This document shows positions 42,984-54,640 of a DNA stretch of 64,000 nt, piece by piece (position 1 is the stretch's first letter; every line of letters begins with the position of its first letter). Source of the DNA: Castanea sativa. Lineage: Eukaryota; Streptophyta; Magnoliopsida; Fagales; Fagaceae. A model generated the notes under the pieces. It was not told the origin of the DNA, searched no databases, and worked only from the letters and a program-made list of their open reading frames with translations. The translations under genes were made by a program, and so were the position numbers. Location: positions 32,213,751 to 32,277,750 of the forward strand of contig NC_134020.1 in NCBI RefSeq assembly GCF_040712315.1, written 5' to 3'.

Positions 42984-44300
42984 ATGGCACTCACCCGATC
43001 GATGGCAACGAACAACAATCAAGGCGACGAACCACGCGCCATCGCTTTGGAAAGGCAGGTCCAAACGCTAGCGGCAGCGGTTGAGCGCCTCACTAAGCAG
43101 AATCATGATTTGGAAGAACAGTTGCGGCAAATAACCGCACATCAGAGTGCACCGCAGGAAGATCAAGAGGGCGCTAGTCCTGAAGGAAGGAACGTGGAAA
43201 GACCTGAGGGCAGCAACGCTCCTACTAGACCCGAGCGACAAGAAACCAATCAACCACTTGCTTTAGACGCTGTGCCGACTCACATAGCCACCGAAATGCA
43301 GGAGATGAGGGAACGTATGGATGCAATGATGAGCGCCCTTAAAGGACGGGTATCCAGCAATTTGGACGACCTAGCCCATAGAACGGATTCACCATTCACA
43401 GCATTGGTGAATTCGTGCCCCGTTCCAGCAAAGTTTCGCATGCCCCATGTGGAAAACTATGACGGATCCAAGGACCCGTTGGATCACTTGGAGTCTTTCA
43501 GAACCTTAATGCATCTTCAGGGTGTACCAGATGAAATTATGTGCAGGGCTTTTCTCACCACCTTGAAGGGGCCTGCGAGGGATTGGTACAAGCAGTTGAC
43601 GCCTAATTCCATCGGCACTTTTAAGGAACTAGGTGCAGCTCGTATCACACTTCATTGGAAGTCATCGACACAAGAGGTCTATTGCATGTATACTGGGAAC
43701 TAAACAACGAGAAGATGAGACATTAAGGTCCTATATAGCTCGCTTTAACAAGGAATCCCTCTCGATAGACGAGGCAGACGACAAGACACTTGTGGCAAAG
43801 ATTCACAAACGGGTTACAAGAGGGTAAGTTCTTATTTTCCCCGTGTAAGAATGACCCAAAGACTATGTCCGATGTCTATTACGTGGTGACGAAGTATATG
43901 AACGCTGAGGATGCCTTGCGTCGGAGACGACTATAAACCAAAGAAAAGGGAAAGACAGGAAGATACGAAACCAGATAACGGACGAAAAGTGGCTAGAACC
44001 AGAGATCGACGAGAAGACCGGAGACCCAAACCACCTTCAGGGAGGTTTACAAGTTTCACCCCCTCATGCCGCTTGACCAAGTGCTTATGCAAATCAAAGA
44101 TGAAGGAAGCTTGACGTTCCCGGACAAATTGAAGGGAGATCCGAACAAGAGGCCAAGAGATAGATATTGCCGTTTTCACCGTGACCACGGCCATGATACG
44201 ACGGACTGTTATGACTTGAAACAACAGATTGAAGCCCTTATAAGGCAAGGAAGGTTGCAAAGGTTCGTGAGGAAGGAAAGAACCGATCGGCCCCGTAGCG
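42984..44300 (+). pseudogene. Gypsy gag, frameshifted
   Basis: The ATG at 42984 opens a frame with a predicted coiled coil (LERQVQTLAAAVERLTKQNHDLEEQL) and the retrotransposon-gag fold (DGSKDPLDHLESF, LKGPARDWYKQL). A lost base near 43638 shifts the frame into 43640-43827 (RSYIARFNKESL), and further shifts near 43830 and 43930 are needed to reach the knuckle-like region CRFHRDHGHDTTDC (about 44168-44210). The order and spacing are normal for the family, so only small indels separate it from a continuous protein. Confidence 0.85.
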
Positions 44301-47300
44301 ATCCTAGACGGGAAAACGAGCGTCCCGGCATCACCGCAAGCGGACATACGGATGATAACGGTGGGGGAGCGCTTCAGCGGGGATCGTCCAAAAAGGCCAG
44401 GGAAGACCTATTTACGGACAAGATAAAGTGTCCAAGGTCGACGGGCTCTTCACTAGAAAGAATACGACGGAATGACTCCGGTATCGAGTTTTTTGAAGAA
44501 GAGGCCCGCGCCTTCACCACCCCCATGACGACGCGCTTGTGGTTAGTATACGTAGGAGACTTTAATGTCCACCGAGTTCTAGTGGACAACGGGAGCTCGC
44601 CAGAGACATCCTTTACTATCCCTGCGTTCCAGCAGATGGGGATTGCAAAGGAGCGCCTGATCCCGGCATGTACGCCCCTCGTTGGCTTTGGGGGAACCCG
44701 GGTCCGTCCTTTAGGATCCGTCACATTGATAGTGACGGTAGGAGACTACCCACAACAGATAACTAGAAACATCACCTTTCTAGTGGTTGATTGCTCCTCA
44801 GCATATAACGCCATACTCGGACGTCCTACCCTCAACCTACCATCTGATGATCAAGTTCCCACTGAACATGGAGTTGGAGAATTGCGCGAAAATCAGGTGA
44901 CTGCACGGGAATGTTACGTGGCCATGATGGAGATGGATGACCATGTACAGACATTAAATATCGAAGAGCAGAGGACAGTGGCAGAACCCGTGGAGACATT
45001 GGAAGAAATACAACTAGACGATTCGAGGCCCGACCGAACCACCAGGATAGGAACCTCGGTTGACCAAACGGTTCGACGTGCCCTCCTATTGTTCCTCAAG
45101 GAAAACCAAGACGTGTTCGTATGGAGCCATGACGACATGCCAGGAATAGATCCGACAGTCATAGTCCATAAATTGAACGTGTCACCTTCGTTCTCTCCAG
45201 TCCGACAAAAGAAACGCGTATTCGCCCCCGAAAGGGATCGAGCCGCAGCAGAGGAAGTGCAGAAGCTACGAGAAGCGGACTTCATACGAGAGGTGTACTA
45301 CCCAGACTGGCTGGCGAATGTGGTAATCGTCAAAAAGTCAAATGGGAAGTGGAGAATGTGTGTTGATTTCACGGATCTAAATAAAGCGTGCCCTAAATAC
45401 AGTTACCCGCTCCCACGGATTGAGTGGACTCTACTGCAAAACATGAGTTGTTGAGCTTCATGGACGCCTTCTCGGGGTACAACCAGATTAAGTTGGAGAA
45501 GACAGATCAAGAGAAGACATCATTTGTGACGAGTCAAGGGCTTTTTTGCTACAAGGTGATGCCATTCGGGCTCAAGAATGCAGGAGCCACATACCAACGA
45601 TTAATGAACAAGATGTTCGAGCACCAGATTGGTCATAACGTCCAAGTCTACGTAGATGACATGTTGGTAAAAAGCGTAAAGGCGTCGGATCATCTGGGGG
45701 ACCTCCGGGAGACTTTCGACACTCTTCGAACGTACAAAATGAAGCTGAACCCAAGCAAATGCGCATTCGGAGTAACTGCTGGAAAGTTCTTAGGGTTCAT
45801 GGTGTCCCAGCGGGGCATTGAGGTCAACCCCGAGAAAGTGAAAGCAATTATGGATCTATCTCCTCCAAGGACGGTGAAGGAAGTGCAAAGCTCGACGGGG
45901 AAGATAGAAAGCCTTGAATAGGTTTGTATCAAGAGCAACAGACAAGTGTCTCCCTTTCTTTAGGACGCTAAGGAGATCTTTCGAGTGGACGGACGAATGC
46001 CAAAGGGCATTTGAAGAGTTGAAGGCATATCTCTCTGCCCCACCATTGCTTAGCCCGTCTACACCGGGGGAGGAATTATTCCTGTACCTTGCTGTCTCAT
46101 CGGTAGCGGTAAGTGCGGTTCTCATTAGAGAGGAAGTGGAAGGTACGCGGTGAAGCCCGTGTACTTTGTAAGCCGGCGCTACGAGGCGCGAAGGAGAGGT
46201 ACCCACGGATGGAGAAACTCGCTCGCACTTGTAACCGCAGCCCGAAAACCGAAGCCGTATTTTCAAGCACACGCAATAATAGTCCCGACGGATCAGCCAT
46301 TGCAGAGCAATGAACAATCCCCGAAACCGGGACGGATGGCTTTGTGGGCTATCGAGCTAAGTGAGTACGATATCCAATACCAGCCACGAACAAGTGTGAA
46401 AGGACAAATATTGGCGGACTTTATTGCGGAATTCACTACACATGAGGAGCAGGGGGCAGAAGAGACACCTACATGGAGAATTCGCATAGACGGATCCTCC
46501 AATAAGCATGCGGGAGGAGTCGAAGTTGTACTCCATACCCCGGAAGGAGATAAGATTGAATGTATGATCCATCTGGAGTTCCCTACTACGAATAATGAAG
46601 CGGAGTATGAGGCCCTGGTGGCGGGATTGGAGCTTGCAATAGTTGCTGGGGCCAGGAAGGCAATGGTCTACTCCGATTCCCAAATCGTAGCTAGCCAAGT
46701 AAATGGGAGTTATGATTGTAGGAGTGAACGAATGAGAAGGTACCTCGGAGAAGTGAAGGGCCGAACGAGTGACCTACAATTCATGATAACTCAGATCCCG
46801 AGAGAAGAGAATCAAGAAGCAGATCGACTCGCAAAGGCTGCTTCGGCCGAACCTATGGTCGTCCCAAAGCAGGTATTGTCCTTCGTCCAATATTCGTCGT
46901 TACTAGATAACGTTCAGGTGCAGGAATTAACCACTAAAAATGATTGGACGGTTCCAATTGTGGCGTACCTCAAGGACGGCAAGCTTCCAGACGGGAAGGA
47001 AAAAGCAAGGAAATTGAAGGTTAGGGCTGCCCGATTCATACTGATCAAAGGCATCCTCTACAAAAGAGGATTCTCCCGACCATATCTAAGATGCCTGGGC
47101 CATGACGAAGCAGACTACGTAATGAGGGAAGTTCATGAAGGGATCTATGGAAACCACTCAGGATCAAGGTCTCGGTACACAAGCTACTCCGAGCAGGTAT
47201 TACCGGCGTACAATGCGTAAGGATGCCCACATGTACGTGAAAGCCTGCGATAAGTGTCAACGGTTCGGCAATCTTATCAGGCGGCCAACGGAGGAACTCA

Positions 47301-48175
47301 CACCCATGACGGCCCCATGGCCATTCGCACAATGGGGGTTAGACATCATGGGTCCATTTCCAATAGCAGCAAGACAACTAAAGTTCTTGGTGGTTGGTAT
47401 CGACTACTTCACCAAGTGGGTGGAAGCAGAAGCTCTTGCTACTATCACGGAGAAAAATATTCGCAACTTTGTATGGAGAAATATTATTTGCCGATATGGG
47501 ATCCCGAGAGTGCTCGTGTCAGACAACGGGAAGCAATTCGACAACGATGCGTTCCGAGACTTTTGTTCTCAGCTGGGAATCAAGAATCACTACTCGTCGC
47601 CCGCTCATCCACAAGCCAACGGACAAGTTGAAGTCACGAACCGGTCCTTGTTAAAGATCATCAAGACCCGGCTCGAGGGGGCAAAGGGCATATGGCCGGA
47701 CGAACTACCAAGTGTCCTATGGGCGTACAGAACAACGGCAAGGACGCCGACGGGAGAGACACCGTTTCGATTGGCGTTTGTGCGAAGCCCTCATACCGGC
47801 GTAAGTGGGGCCGACGAGCTACCGCGTGGAAAGTTATGACGAGAGTAAGAATGCTGAAGCACTACGTCTAGAGCTTGACCTTGTTGATGAAGTTAGGGCA
47901 ACCGCGGCCCAAAGACTGGCGCGGTACCAGGACATGATGGCAAAACATTACAACTCTAAGGTTCGGCACCAGGACTTCAACGTTGGAGATCTAGTGTTAC
48001 GAAAAGTGCTTGGCGCTACGAAAGATGCATCCCTGGGAAAGCTGGGTCCCAACTGGGAAGGCCCGTACCGAATCATCTCATGGCGCAGAAAGGAACGTAC
48101 TACTTGAGACATTGGGACGGAAAGAAGTTGGGCCATCCCTGGAACACGGAGCACCTGAAGAAGTACTACCAATAG
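44300..48175 (+). pseudogene. Gypsy pol (protease, RT, RNase H, integrase), frameshifted
   Basis: Protease has VLVDNGSS (about 44575). RT starts near 45150, with DFTDLNKACPKYSYPLPRI and FMDAFSGYNQIKL, and YVDD at 45649-45660. The RT-linked RNase H (FEWTDECQRAFEELK, 45980) is followed by a second RNase H-like domain, IDGSSNKHAGG...NNEAEYEALVAGLELA...SDSQIV (46480-46700), characteristic of Tat elements. The integrase has CDKCQRFG (47245), core LDIMGPFP, VSDNGKQF and PQANGQVEVTNRSL (47340-47650), and the C-terminal module ends KKYYQ at 48175. Single-base frameshifts occur near 45440, 45915, 46150, 47200, 47800 and 48090. All catalytic residues that can be checked remain, so decay is limited to indels. 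Confidence 0.88.
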
Positions 48176-48353
48176 TGCAGCAGTCACAACACCTACTGCC
48201 TTACTTTTCAGTTTAATTTTAGACAGTTATGGCTTTTTAGAGCTCAGTTTTTCTTTTTCATGAACAATTTGGTTTGTTGAACTTATGAGAGGAATTTTTT
48301 AAATGCATGCTGATGAAAATCTACAATGAAATTAAAAACAATGAAATCTACAA

Positions 48354-48830
48354 GTCCACACAGTGGACGGATCACCCAAAGGGTGAAAAATCTACAAGTC
48401 CACACAGTGGACGGATCACCTAAAGGGTGAAAAACCTACAGGTCCACAAAGTGGACGGATCACCCAAAGGGTGAGGAACCTACAAATCCACATAGTGGAC
48501 GGATCACCCAAAGGGTGAAAAACCTACAAGTCCACACAGTGGACGGATCACCCAAAGGGTGAAAAACCTACAAGTCCACAAAGTGGACGGATCACCCAAA
48601 GGGTGAGGAACCTACAAATCCATAAAGTGGACGGATAACCCAAAGGGTGAGGAACCTACAAATCCACATAGTGGACGGATCACCCAAAGGGTGGAAAACC
48701 TACAAGTCCACAGAGTGGACGGATCGCCCAAAGGGTAAAAACCTACGAGTCCACAAAGTGGACGGATCGCACGAAGGGTAAAAACCTACCAGTTCACAAA
48801 GTGGACGGATCATCCCATGAATGAATGTCT
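48354..48830 (+). repeat. 44-bp tandem repeat array in the Gypsy 3' region
   Basis: About 11 imperfect copies of a 44-bp unit built on GTCCACACAGTGGACGGATC and ACCCAAAGGGTGA. Each unit holds two small palindromes (GTCCAC..GTGGAC and CACCCAAAGGGTG). Copies drift towards the right end. It lies just after pol and before the opposite-strand gene. Confidence 0.92.
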
Positions 48831-49023
48831 ACATGGTGGACGGTTAGCAAAAATACATTTGAAAGTCCATTCACAAAGTGGATGGGTTAACTGAATATAC
48901 GACGGATAATGAGCAAGCAACATGCAATAAAAGATTTAATAAGTCAAGTTCAATAATTATAAATGACGGTTTAAATAAAGTTCTTTCACAACGGTGAAAA
49001 CTTTTACAAAAAAAGCAAGTATC

Positions 49024-51190
49024 CTATTCATTCTTTGGAGAGTTCTCGACCAATGGACCGTCATTTGGCTGACTAGGAGGAGGAACTTCGCCTTCGTCAG
49101 CTGGAGCAGTGACGGTAAACACTTCGTCTGTACTTTCTGAACGCACGGATTGTGCAAGTGTTTGCCCTTGAGCATCAATGGATATATGGGATACGTCCAG
49201 GTCCGGATATGATGACTTCACCTGACGGATGGCGTCATCGAACCCGTCAGCAAAGGAGCTCCCCAGCTCCGTCAAAAGGAGTTCAGAATCACGATATTCT
49301 TGAATGGCTATCTCCTTTGCGCTGTGAAGCTTTGACGTTGTCTCCGTCAGCTGCTTCTCCTTGTCATTCAGGATCTCACGAAGATGCCCGTTCTCCTTTT
49401 CCACCTCCTCTCTGACCTGCTCCGAGCATTTGAGCTTTCTGTCCATGTTGATCTTGTAGGTCTTCGCCGTGCAAGCTCATCCTCCATCGTCTGGCTTTTC
49501 TTTCTCAGACGGTCCATGAATGTCTCATGATTGAGACAACGGCCATGGAGCCCTTTCATCATCACCATGGCCTGGAAGCGAAATACAACGTTATGACGGA
49601 TGTGAAGGAACTTGGTAACAAAATTAGACGGATTCAAAATTACCTGTGCAAGGGTGAAAAGACCCGTCTCACCCATCGCCTCCGTTGAATGGTTGCCGAG
49701 GTTTGCGTAGTCGTCAGCTGTCAGCATAGACGACATCTTCTCGAGGGCATAGCTTGAATCCTCCTGGAAGAGAACGGGTGGTTTCTCTCCGGAGGCTGCT
49801 GGGCCTTTCATCAAGCCTTTGCCCTTTCCATGCTTGGCGCCCATCTTCTCTGCCTTCAAGGCCACGACGGGTTCAGTGGAGGTCTTTTGCTTCTTGGGAG
49901 GACGGTTCGTTTTCTCAACTTGAGTCTGTTTTGACGGTACAGGTGGGACCGTCCCCTTTGTTTGACCCCCCTCTTGCTTTTTCTTCGCCGCTTGTTGCTT
50001 AATGAATGCTCTCCTCCTGGCGGCGTCCATCTCTGCAAATCAAAGACGGATGAGAAAGGAAAGGTAAAAGTAAAACGAGAAAAATGAAAGACGGGTATAG
50101 TTTTGATGAACTTACGTTTTCGAATTCTGTTATCGTATTGACGGGCAGCGGATGAAGGTTCGGGTCCGTCACAATGCCAGTGAAGCGTATCGAGTGTGAC
50201 GAGTTGAGCCCAAGTCCTCTCTTGCAGTTTTGTTTTGTTAAAAATTTTCTCCAGAAAATTCCACTGCTCCAAATCAACCTGAGGACGGTCCCGAGCTGCA
50301 ATAAAGGACGGTTAGACCTTTAAAAAAAAAAAAAAAAAAAAAATTATTAACTTCAAAGATTGGACGGAAGCAAAAGAAATATACATACCCGACGGAGGCA
50401 TTATGCCCCATGTTGTGTCGACGGGCATGTTAGTTACATCTCCTGGACGACACATCCATTCGTCCCCTTCCAAAAAGAAGTAACGACTCTTCCAGTCTCT
50501 GTTCGAGTCTGGAGTGTCACTGACGAGCCTCAATAAAGGACTTCTAGCTGTAAAGCTATACATCCCCTTGGACTTGACAATCTCTGTTGGACGGTAACAA
50601 TAGAAAAATTCTTCCACCGTCAACCTTCGGGAACCGTCAGACATTGCCCCATACAAAACCTCAACCCCAATGAACACTCTCCAGGCATTGGGGGAGATTT
50701 GAGTGACGGACAGACCAAGGTATTGAAGAAGTCAACGGTGAAGAGAACTCAATGGAAATCTGAGCCCCGCCTTTAAAGCTTGCTCGTAGATCCCAACACC
50801 GTCTACTCCCTTGTAGTAGCATTTCTCGGATTTTTTGGGAAGACGTAGACGAATGTTATCTGGTATTTGGTACTTGGTCCTAAGTGTGTTGAGTTGAGAT
50901 TCAGTCATGGACGACCTAAAATCATTTACCGTCCAGAGAGGCAGCATGACGAACTCCCTGAAGGCCATCCGGGCCAATTACCGACTTGGATGGGGGGATC
51001 CACACCGTCCAAGCTTACCGCCGGACGATTCCGAACTCTCCGTCTCTAGACCACCGTCAAGGGAAGAAGAGGTACTTGACGGATTCCTCTCTTCACTTGA
51101 AGTGTCAGGATCTCTTGGACCTGACGGAAACTTTTCATCGTAGCCCGCCCCCTTGCGGACAAACGACCGGTTACTTGACGCACTAGACAT
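49024..51190 (-). pseudogene. Antisense multi-exon gene inside the Gypsy element (transposon-domain-like)
   Basis: Read on the - strand: exon 1 51190-50389, exon 2 50295-50116, exon 3 50032-49644, exon 4 49571-49024. The introns (93, 83 and 72 bp) all have GT-AG ends, donors GTATGT, GTAAGT and GTAATT, and pyrimidine-rich acceptors; phases 1, 1 and 0 fit. The product starts MSSASSNRSFVRKG. An acidic/Ser-rich stretch follows, then a domain with YEQALKAGLRFPL and SPNAWRVFIGVEVLYG, which resembles the Pfam 'putative gypsy-type transposon' family (recalled). Next come a Lys-rich basic region in exon 3 and a coiled coil in exon 4, ending SPKNE. It is broken by in-frame stops at 50978-50980 and 50732-50734 and a one-base shift near 49460. 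Antisense ORFs here are known in Tat elements; function unknown. Transcription would start in or near the 3' LTR. Confidence 0.7.
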
Positions 51191-51595
51191 TACCTACATT
51201 TATGACGGTATAACCTAAGACACCGACGGTTCTAAGGAAAGTGCATATACTTAAAACAATGAAATTCAAAGAAAGACGGAGAAAGGTTTGGAATACATAC
51301 CGGATCTGCTGAATGACAGGAAGGCACTATAGCTGTGACGGTTGCGCTCTGCTCACAAATTTTTTGACAAGAAGAAGAAATGAAGGGAGAATATCTGGCC
51401 TTTTATAGAACAAAGGGCACGGAATACGAAGCGACGCCTCGTTTTGGGGAAATAGCCAATCCACGAGGGCCACGTGCTCTTCGTCAGAAATACAGGCCAC
51501 GTGTCATCCGTCGTGGTATACCAAGCCCGTTCCCATTTAATACATTGTCTTTAGTCATTCCATGGATCCGTCAGATTATAAGGACGGATCCAAGG

Positions 51596-51610
51596 ACTGA
51601 AGGGGGCAAC
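51596..51610 (+). other. Polypurine tract of the Gypsy element
   Basis: GACTGAAGGGGGCAAC directly precedes the 3' LTR, the expected plus-strand primer. Confidence 0.7.
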
Positions 51611-52108
51611 TGAAGGGGATAAAAATAGTAAATGGACAGAGATAATGATGACGGATGGACACCGTAAGTGACGCGACTATGACGGTCAACTTTTGCTGAG
51701 TATCCGTCATAGGTGGATTGATTGTAGGTTCCAGGTGGCATGTAATTTGATATGCACCAGATGAACTTTTGCTTTATCCCCACGCAAACGTGCACACTTG
51801 GACTTCTTGCGACACACGTTTGAGAAGACTCCTATATGGAAATAAGCTTGAGAAGGAAATTGTATCCTAAAAGAAAGGTAATTCCGCTCAATATAAATAC
51901 CTCAGAAACCCTAAATATGAAGGTACGCACAATATTCTTAACTCTGGCACTCTAGGGTTAAAGGAACAAGATTCTAACTTGACCTTCGGAGGGTATTCGG
52001 CCAACACCACACCGGTGCTCTCTTCTAGGTCCTTTGTTTTCTTTTTGCAGGTATTGCTTTCGTTTGAGGAGCGCTTGCAACTCACTGGTGATATTTTCGG
52101 CTTCATCA
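51611..52108 (+). repeat. 3' LTR of the Gypsy element
   Basis: Differs from the 5' LTR only at four sites, all transitions: for example GAAGGAAATTG for GAAGGAAGTTG and CCAACACC for CCGACACC. Confidence 0.95.
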
Positions 52109-52419
52109 CTTATTTTGGCCAAAAGGCACGAACGGTTGCTATACCATCAAATCAGGATACCAGCTTCTTTGTGGGGAAGATGGCTGGAATGTAGCTTCGA
52201 TATCTAATGTTGAAGCAAGGAAAAATTTTTGGAATAGCAGATGGAATTCAAAGATATTGGGAACGTTAAACATTTTACATGGTAGGCCTACTCTGATGCT
52301 CTACGAAAAGAAGTAAATTTGAAGAAGATAAAAAATTGCTTGATGATATCTGCCATTTTTTTCCCCAAATAATCAAAATTCACCATCCATGCTCTTTGGG
52401 TTTGTGAAGCTATCAAATC
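52109..52419 (+). mobile_element. L1-type LINE, unit B copy, segment 5
   Basis: Continues segment 4 in the same coding sense after the Gypsy insertion (TYFGQKARTVAIPSNQDTSF). Interrupted again at 52428 by a hAT-like element. Confidence 0.65.
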
Positions 52420-52427
52420 TATATGGA

Positions 52428-53513
52428 GGGCTGGCCCTTCCACTAGGCTAATTAGGCCCTTGCCTAAGGCCCCGAAGTGGAAAGGGCCCCAAAACTTTGA
52501 AAAAGAAGGGGTGGTAGAAAAAAGAAATTTAGTTTTAGATGAAACTCCAAAAAATCCGGTACATCCTTGTGATTGAAGAACAAAAAAGCTGGTACATCTT
52601 GGTAAACACAAGTACTCAAAAAAAAAATTTGGTCTAAACAAAACCAATTTTCCCAAAAATAACATCCTTAATTAATCTCTAGACAAACCAAAATTCACCA
52701 AGATAAAATACAAATTCGATCTAAAAAATTTACTCACAAAAAAATCACAAATCAAAAATCCCAAATTCCTAAAATTTACTTACACCTTTTCTCTCTCTCA
52801 CTCTTTCTCTCCGTCTCTCTCATTCTTTCTCTCCACAGTCTCTACTCTTAAATATTTCTGTTGGTGGCTCAAGCTTCCTCCAATTTGATCACGTCTAAAC
52901 TCTGATGCTCTCTAGAGGTATCCGCTGGGCCTTGGAGTTTTTTTTTTTTTTTTTTGTGGGTCGAGTCTTATCTAATAAGACTTGTGTGGCTGTGGGTGGA
53001 GTCGTAGTTCAATCCAAAAAAAAAACGTTTAATTAAAAGAAAAAAATGTAATACTAAAAAAAAATAACATAATAAAACATTATACATGTGTGAATGAAGA
53101 ATACCACACACGTTGTAGCACAATTTTTTTTCTTGTACATTCCAGTACCAAAATGGATATTTAGAATAAATATATATAATTTTTATTAGTGTTAATTCTT
53201 TGAATAATATAATCAATTTGTCTTTATTTATACAGGTTGAGATTGCTAGATACTTGTTATTGTTCGATGAATCTACCTACAATAGTAATTTTTATATATA
53301 TCAGGTTCTTTGATCTACACTTGAAAATTATTTTTTAATCCAGTCGTTATAAATATATTATAGATAATTTTTATTTTTATTTGAAAATATTGTTTGATTA
53401 GAAATATCTACTAGAAAATATGCATTTGGATATGAAAAACTTTTTAAAAAAATTTTATAAAAGAATTAAAAGAAATTTTACAAATGAAAGAATATAATGC
53501 AATTGACATACTA

Positions 53514-53551
<38 letters not shown>

Positions 53552-53889
53552 GATTCATTTTCAAATATACATGCATTAATTATAGAATTTTACTAGCAAT
53601 ACATGTTACCTGCTTTTGCAGAAAAAAGTTTTTCTAAATTAAAATTAATAAAATCATATCTAAGGTTAACAATGTCCTAAAAAAGATTAAATGATTTAGC
53701 TATATTATTGATTGAAATGAAGATACTAGAAAAACTTAAATTTAAAATTTTAATTAATTAATTTGCATTACAAAAGGCAAGAGAAATGTATTATATTAAA
53801 AAATATTAATTTAATTAATACATAAATATAAAAAATGCTCTATTTTAATTCTCGCCTTAGCCCCAAAATTTCTAGGGATGACCCCCGTT
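52428..53889. mobile_element. hAT-like non-autonomous element, copy 2
   Basis: Lies between TATATGGA (52420-52427) and TATATGAA (53890-53897), an 8-bp flanking repeat with one change, and splits the LINE. It starts GGGCTGGCCCTTCC. The inner CTAAGGCCCC near the left matches the complement of the right-end CCTTAGCCCC. Its right third is clearly similar to 31440-31719 of copy 1 (AAAATATGCATTTGGATATG versus AAAAATGTATCTAGATATG). No transposase is encoded. An (AT)n tract lies at 53520-53546. Confidence 0.55.
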
Positions 53890-54640
53890 TATATGAAACT
53901 GTGACTTTGATTAGGTTGACCGTGTTAAAGCCTCAAGGGCGTCATTACGTGATTTGGTCAGTTTTATTCACTACCAACCTCGATCTTTTGAGCATTTTGT
54001 TGTCATAGCTTGGTCAATATGGAGCAGAAGAAACAAACTTTGCCTTCAGGAGGCTGTTGTGTTTTTGGATAGAGTAGATATTGATACTAGTCAATATCTC
54101 TTAGTTTATATAAAGGGTAATACATACCTGGTGAAGAGACCCCAAGCTACTAAACTGATATGGAAGCCTCCGTCAACATATAATTTTAAAATAAATTTTG
54201 ATGGTGTAGTGTTTGATGAATCTAGGGAAGCAAGTCTAAGGGTGGTTATCCGTAACTCTCAGGGTTAGGTTATGGCATCTCTGTCAAAGAAAATACAAAA
54301 ACCTTCTTTAGAGTGGAAATCTTGGAACTGTTAGCAGCAAGGATTGCAGCTTTATTTGTCCAAAAAGTTGGCCTTGGTAGTTCCATCTTCGAAGGAGATT
54401 TTGAAACTATCATAAACTCTCTATGGAAGGGCGATATGTTCTACTCCGCTCTTGGACATCTAGTAAAAGACACTTTGTCTTTTGTAAGCTCTCATTAAAG
54501 TTGATCGTTTTTTCATATTTATAGACAAGACAATGTTATAGTAAATTCCTTAATTAGGAGAGTAAGATTTTCTTTTCCACTTTTAGTCTGGATAGAGTCT
54601 ATTCATTCTTGACATTCATAATGTTGTGATAGCTTATTTA
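53890..54640 (+). mobile_element. L1-type LINE, unit B copy, segment 6 (RNase H and 3' end)
   Basis: Encodes IAWSIWSRRNKLCLQ and WKPPSTYNFKINFDGVVFDE...RVVIRNSQG, the RNase H-like tail of plant L1 elements, broken by stops. It ends near AATAAAACTTAG (54650) just before the unit C boundary. Confidence 0.75.

Larger units (their letters stand above)
42400..52108 (+). mobile_element. Gypsy (Tat-like lineage) LTR retrotransposon, 9709 bp
   Basis: Two 498-bp LTRs (42400-42897, 51611-52108) begin TGAAGGGG and end GGCTTCATCA. They differ by four transitions and no indels (about 0.8%). The target duplication is perfect: CTTAT at 42395-42399 and 52109-52113. A primer binding site, TTGGCGCCGTCTGTGGGG, follows the 5' LTR, and a purine tract (GAAGGGGGCAA) precedes the 3' LTR. 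Order gag, protease, RT, RNase H, a second RNase H-like domain, integrase, then a long 3' region with an opposite-strand gene fits the Tat lineage. It is inserted in the LINE. Confidence 0.95.

Noticed and set aside
44374..45285. Antisense open frames over the Gypsy protease and RT
   Set aside because: They overlap well-supported pol domains and carry no motif; unlike the 49024-51190 unit there are no splice-consistent exons.
48354..48830. CRISPR-like regular array
   Set aside because: The units are directly adjacent with no unique spacers and lie inside a plant LTR retrotransposon; this is a tandem repeat.
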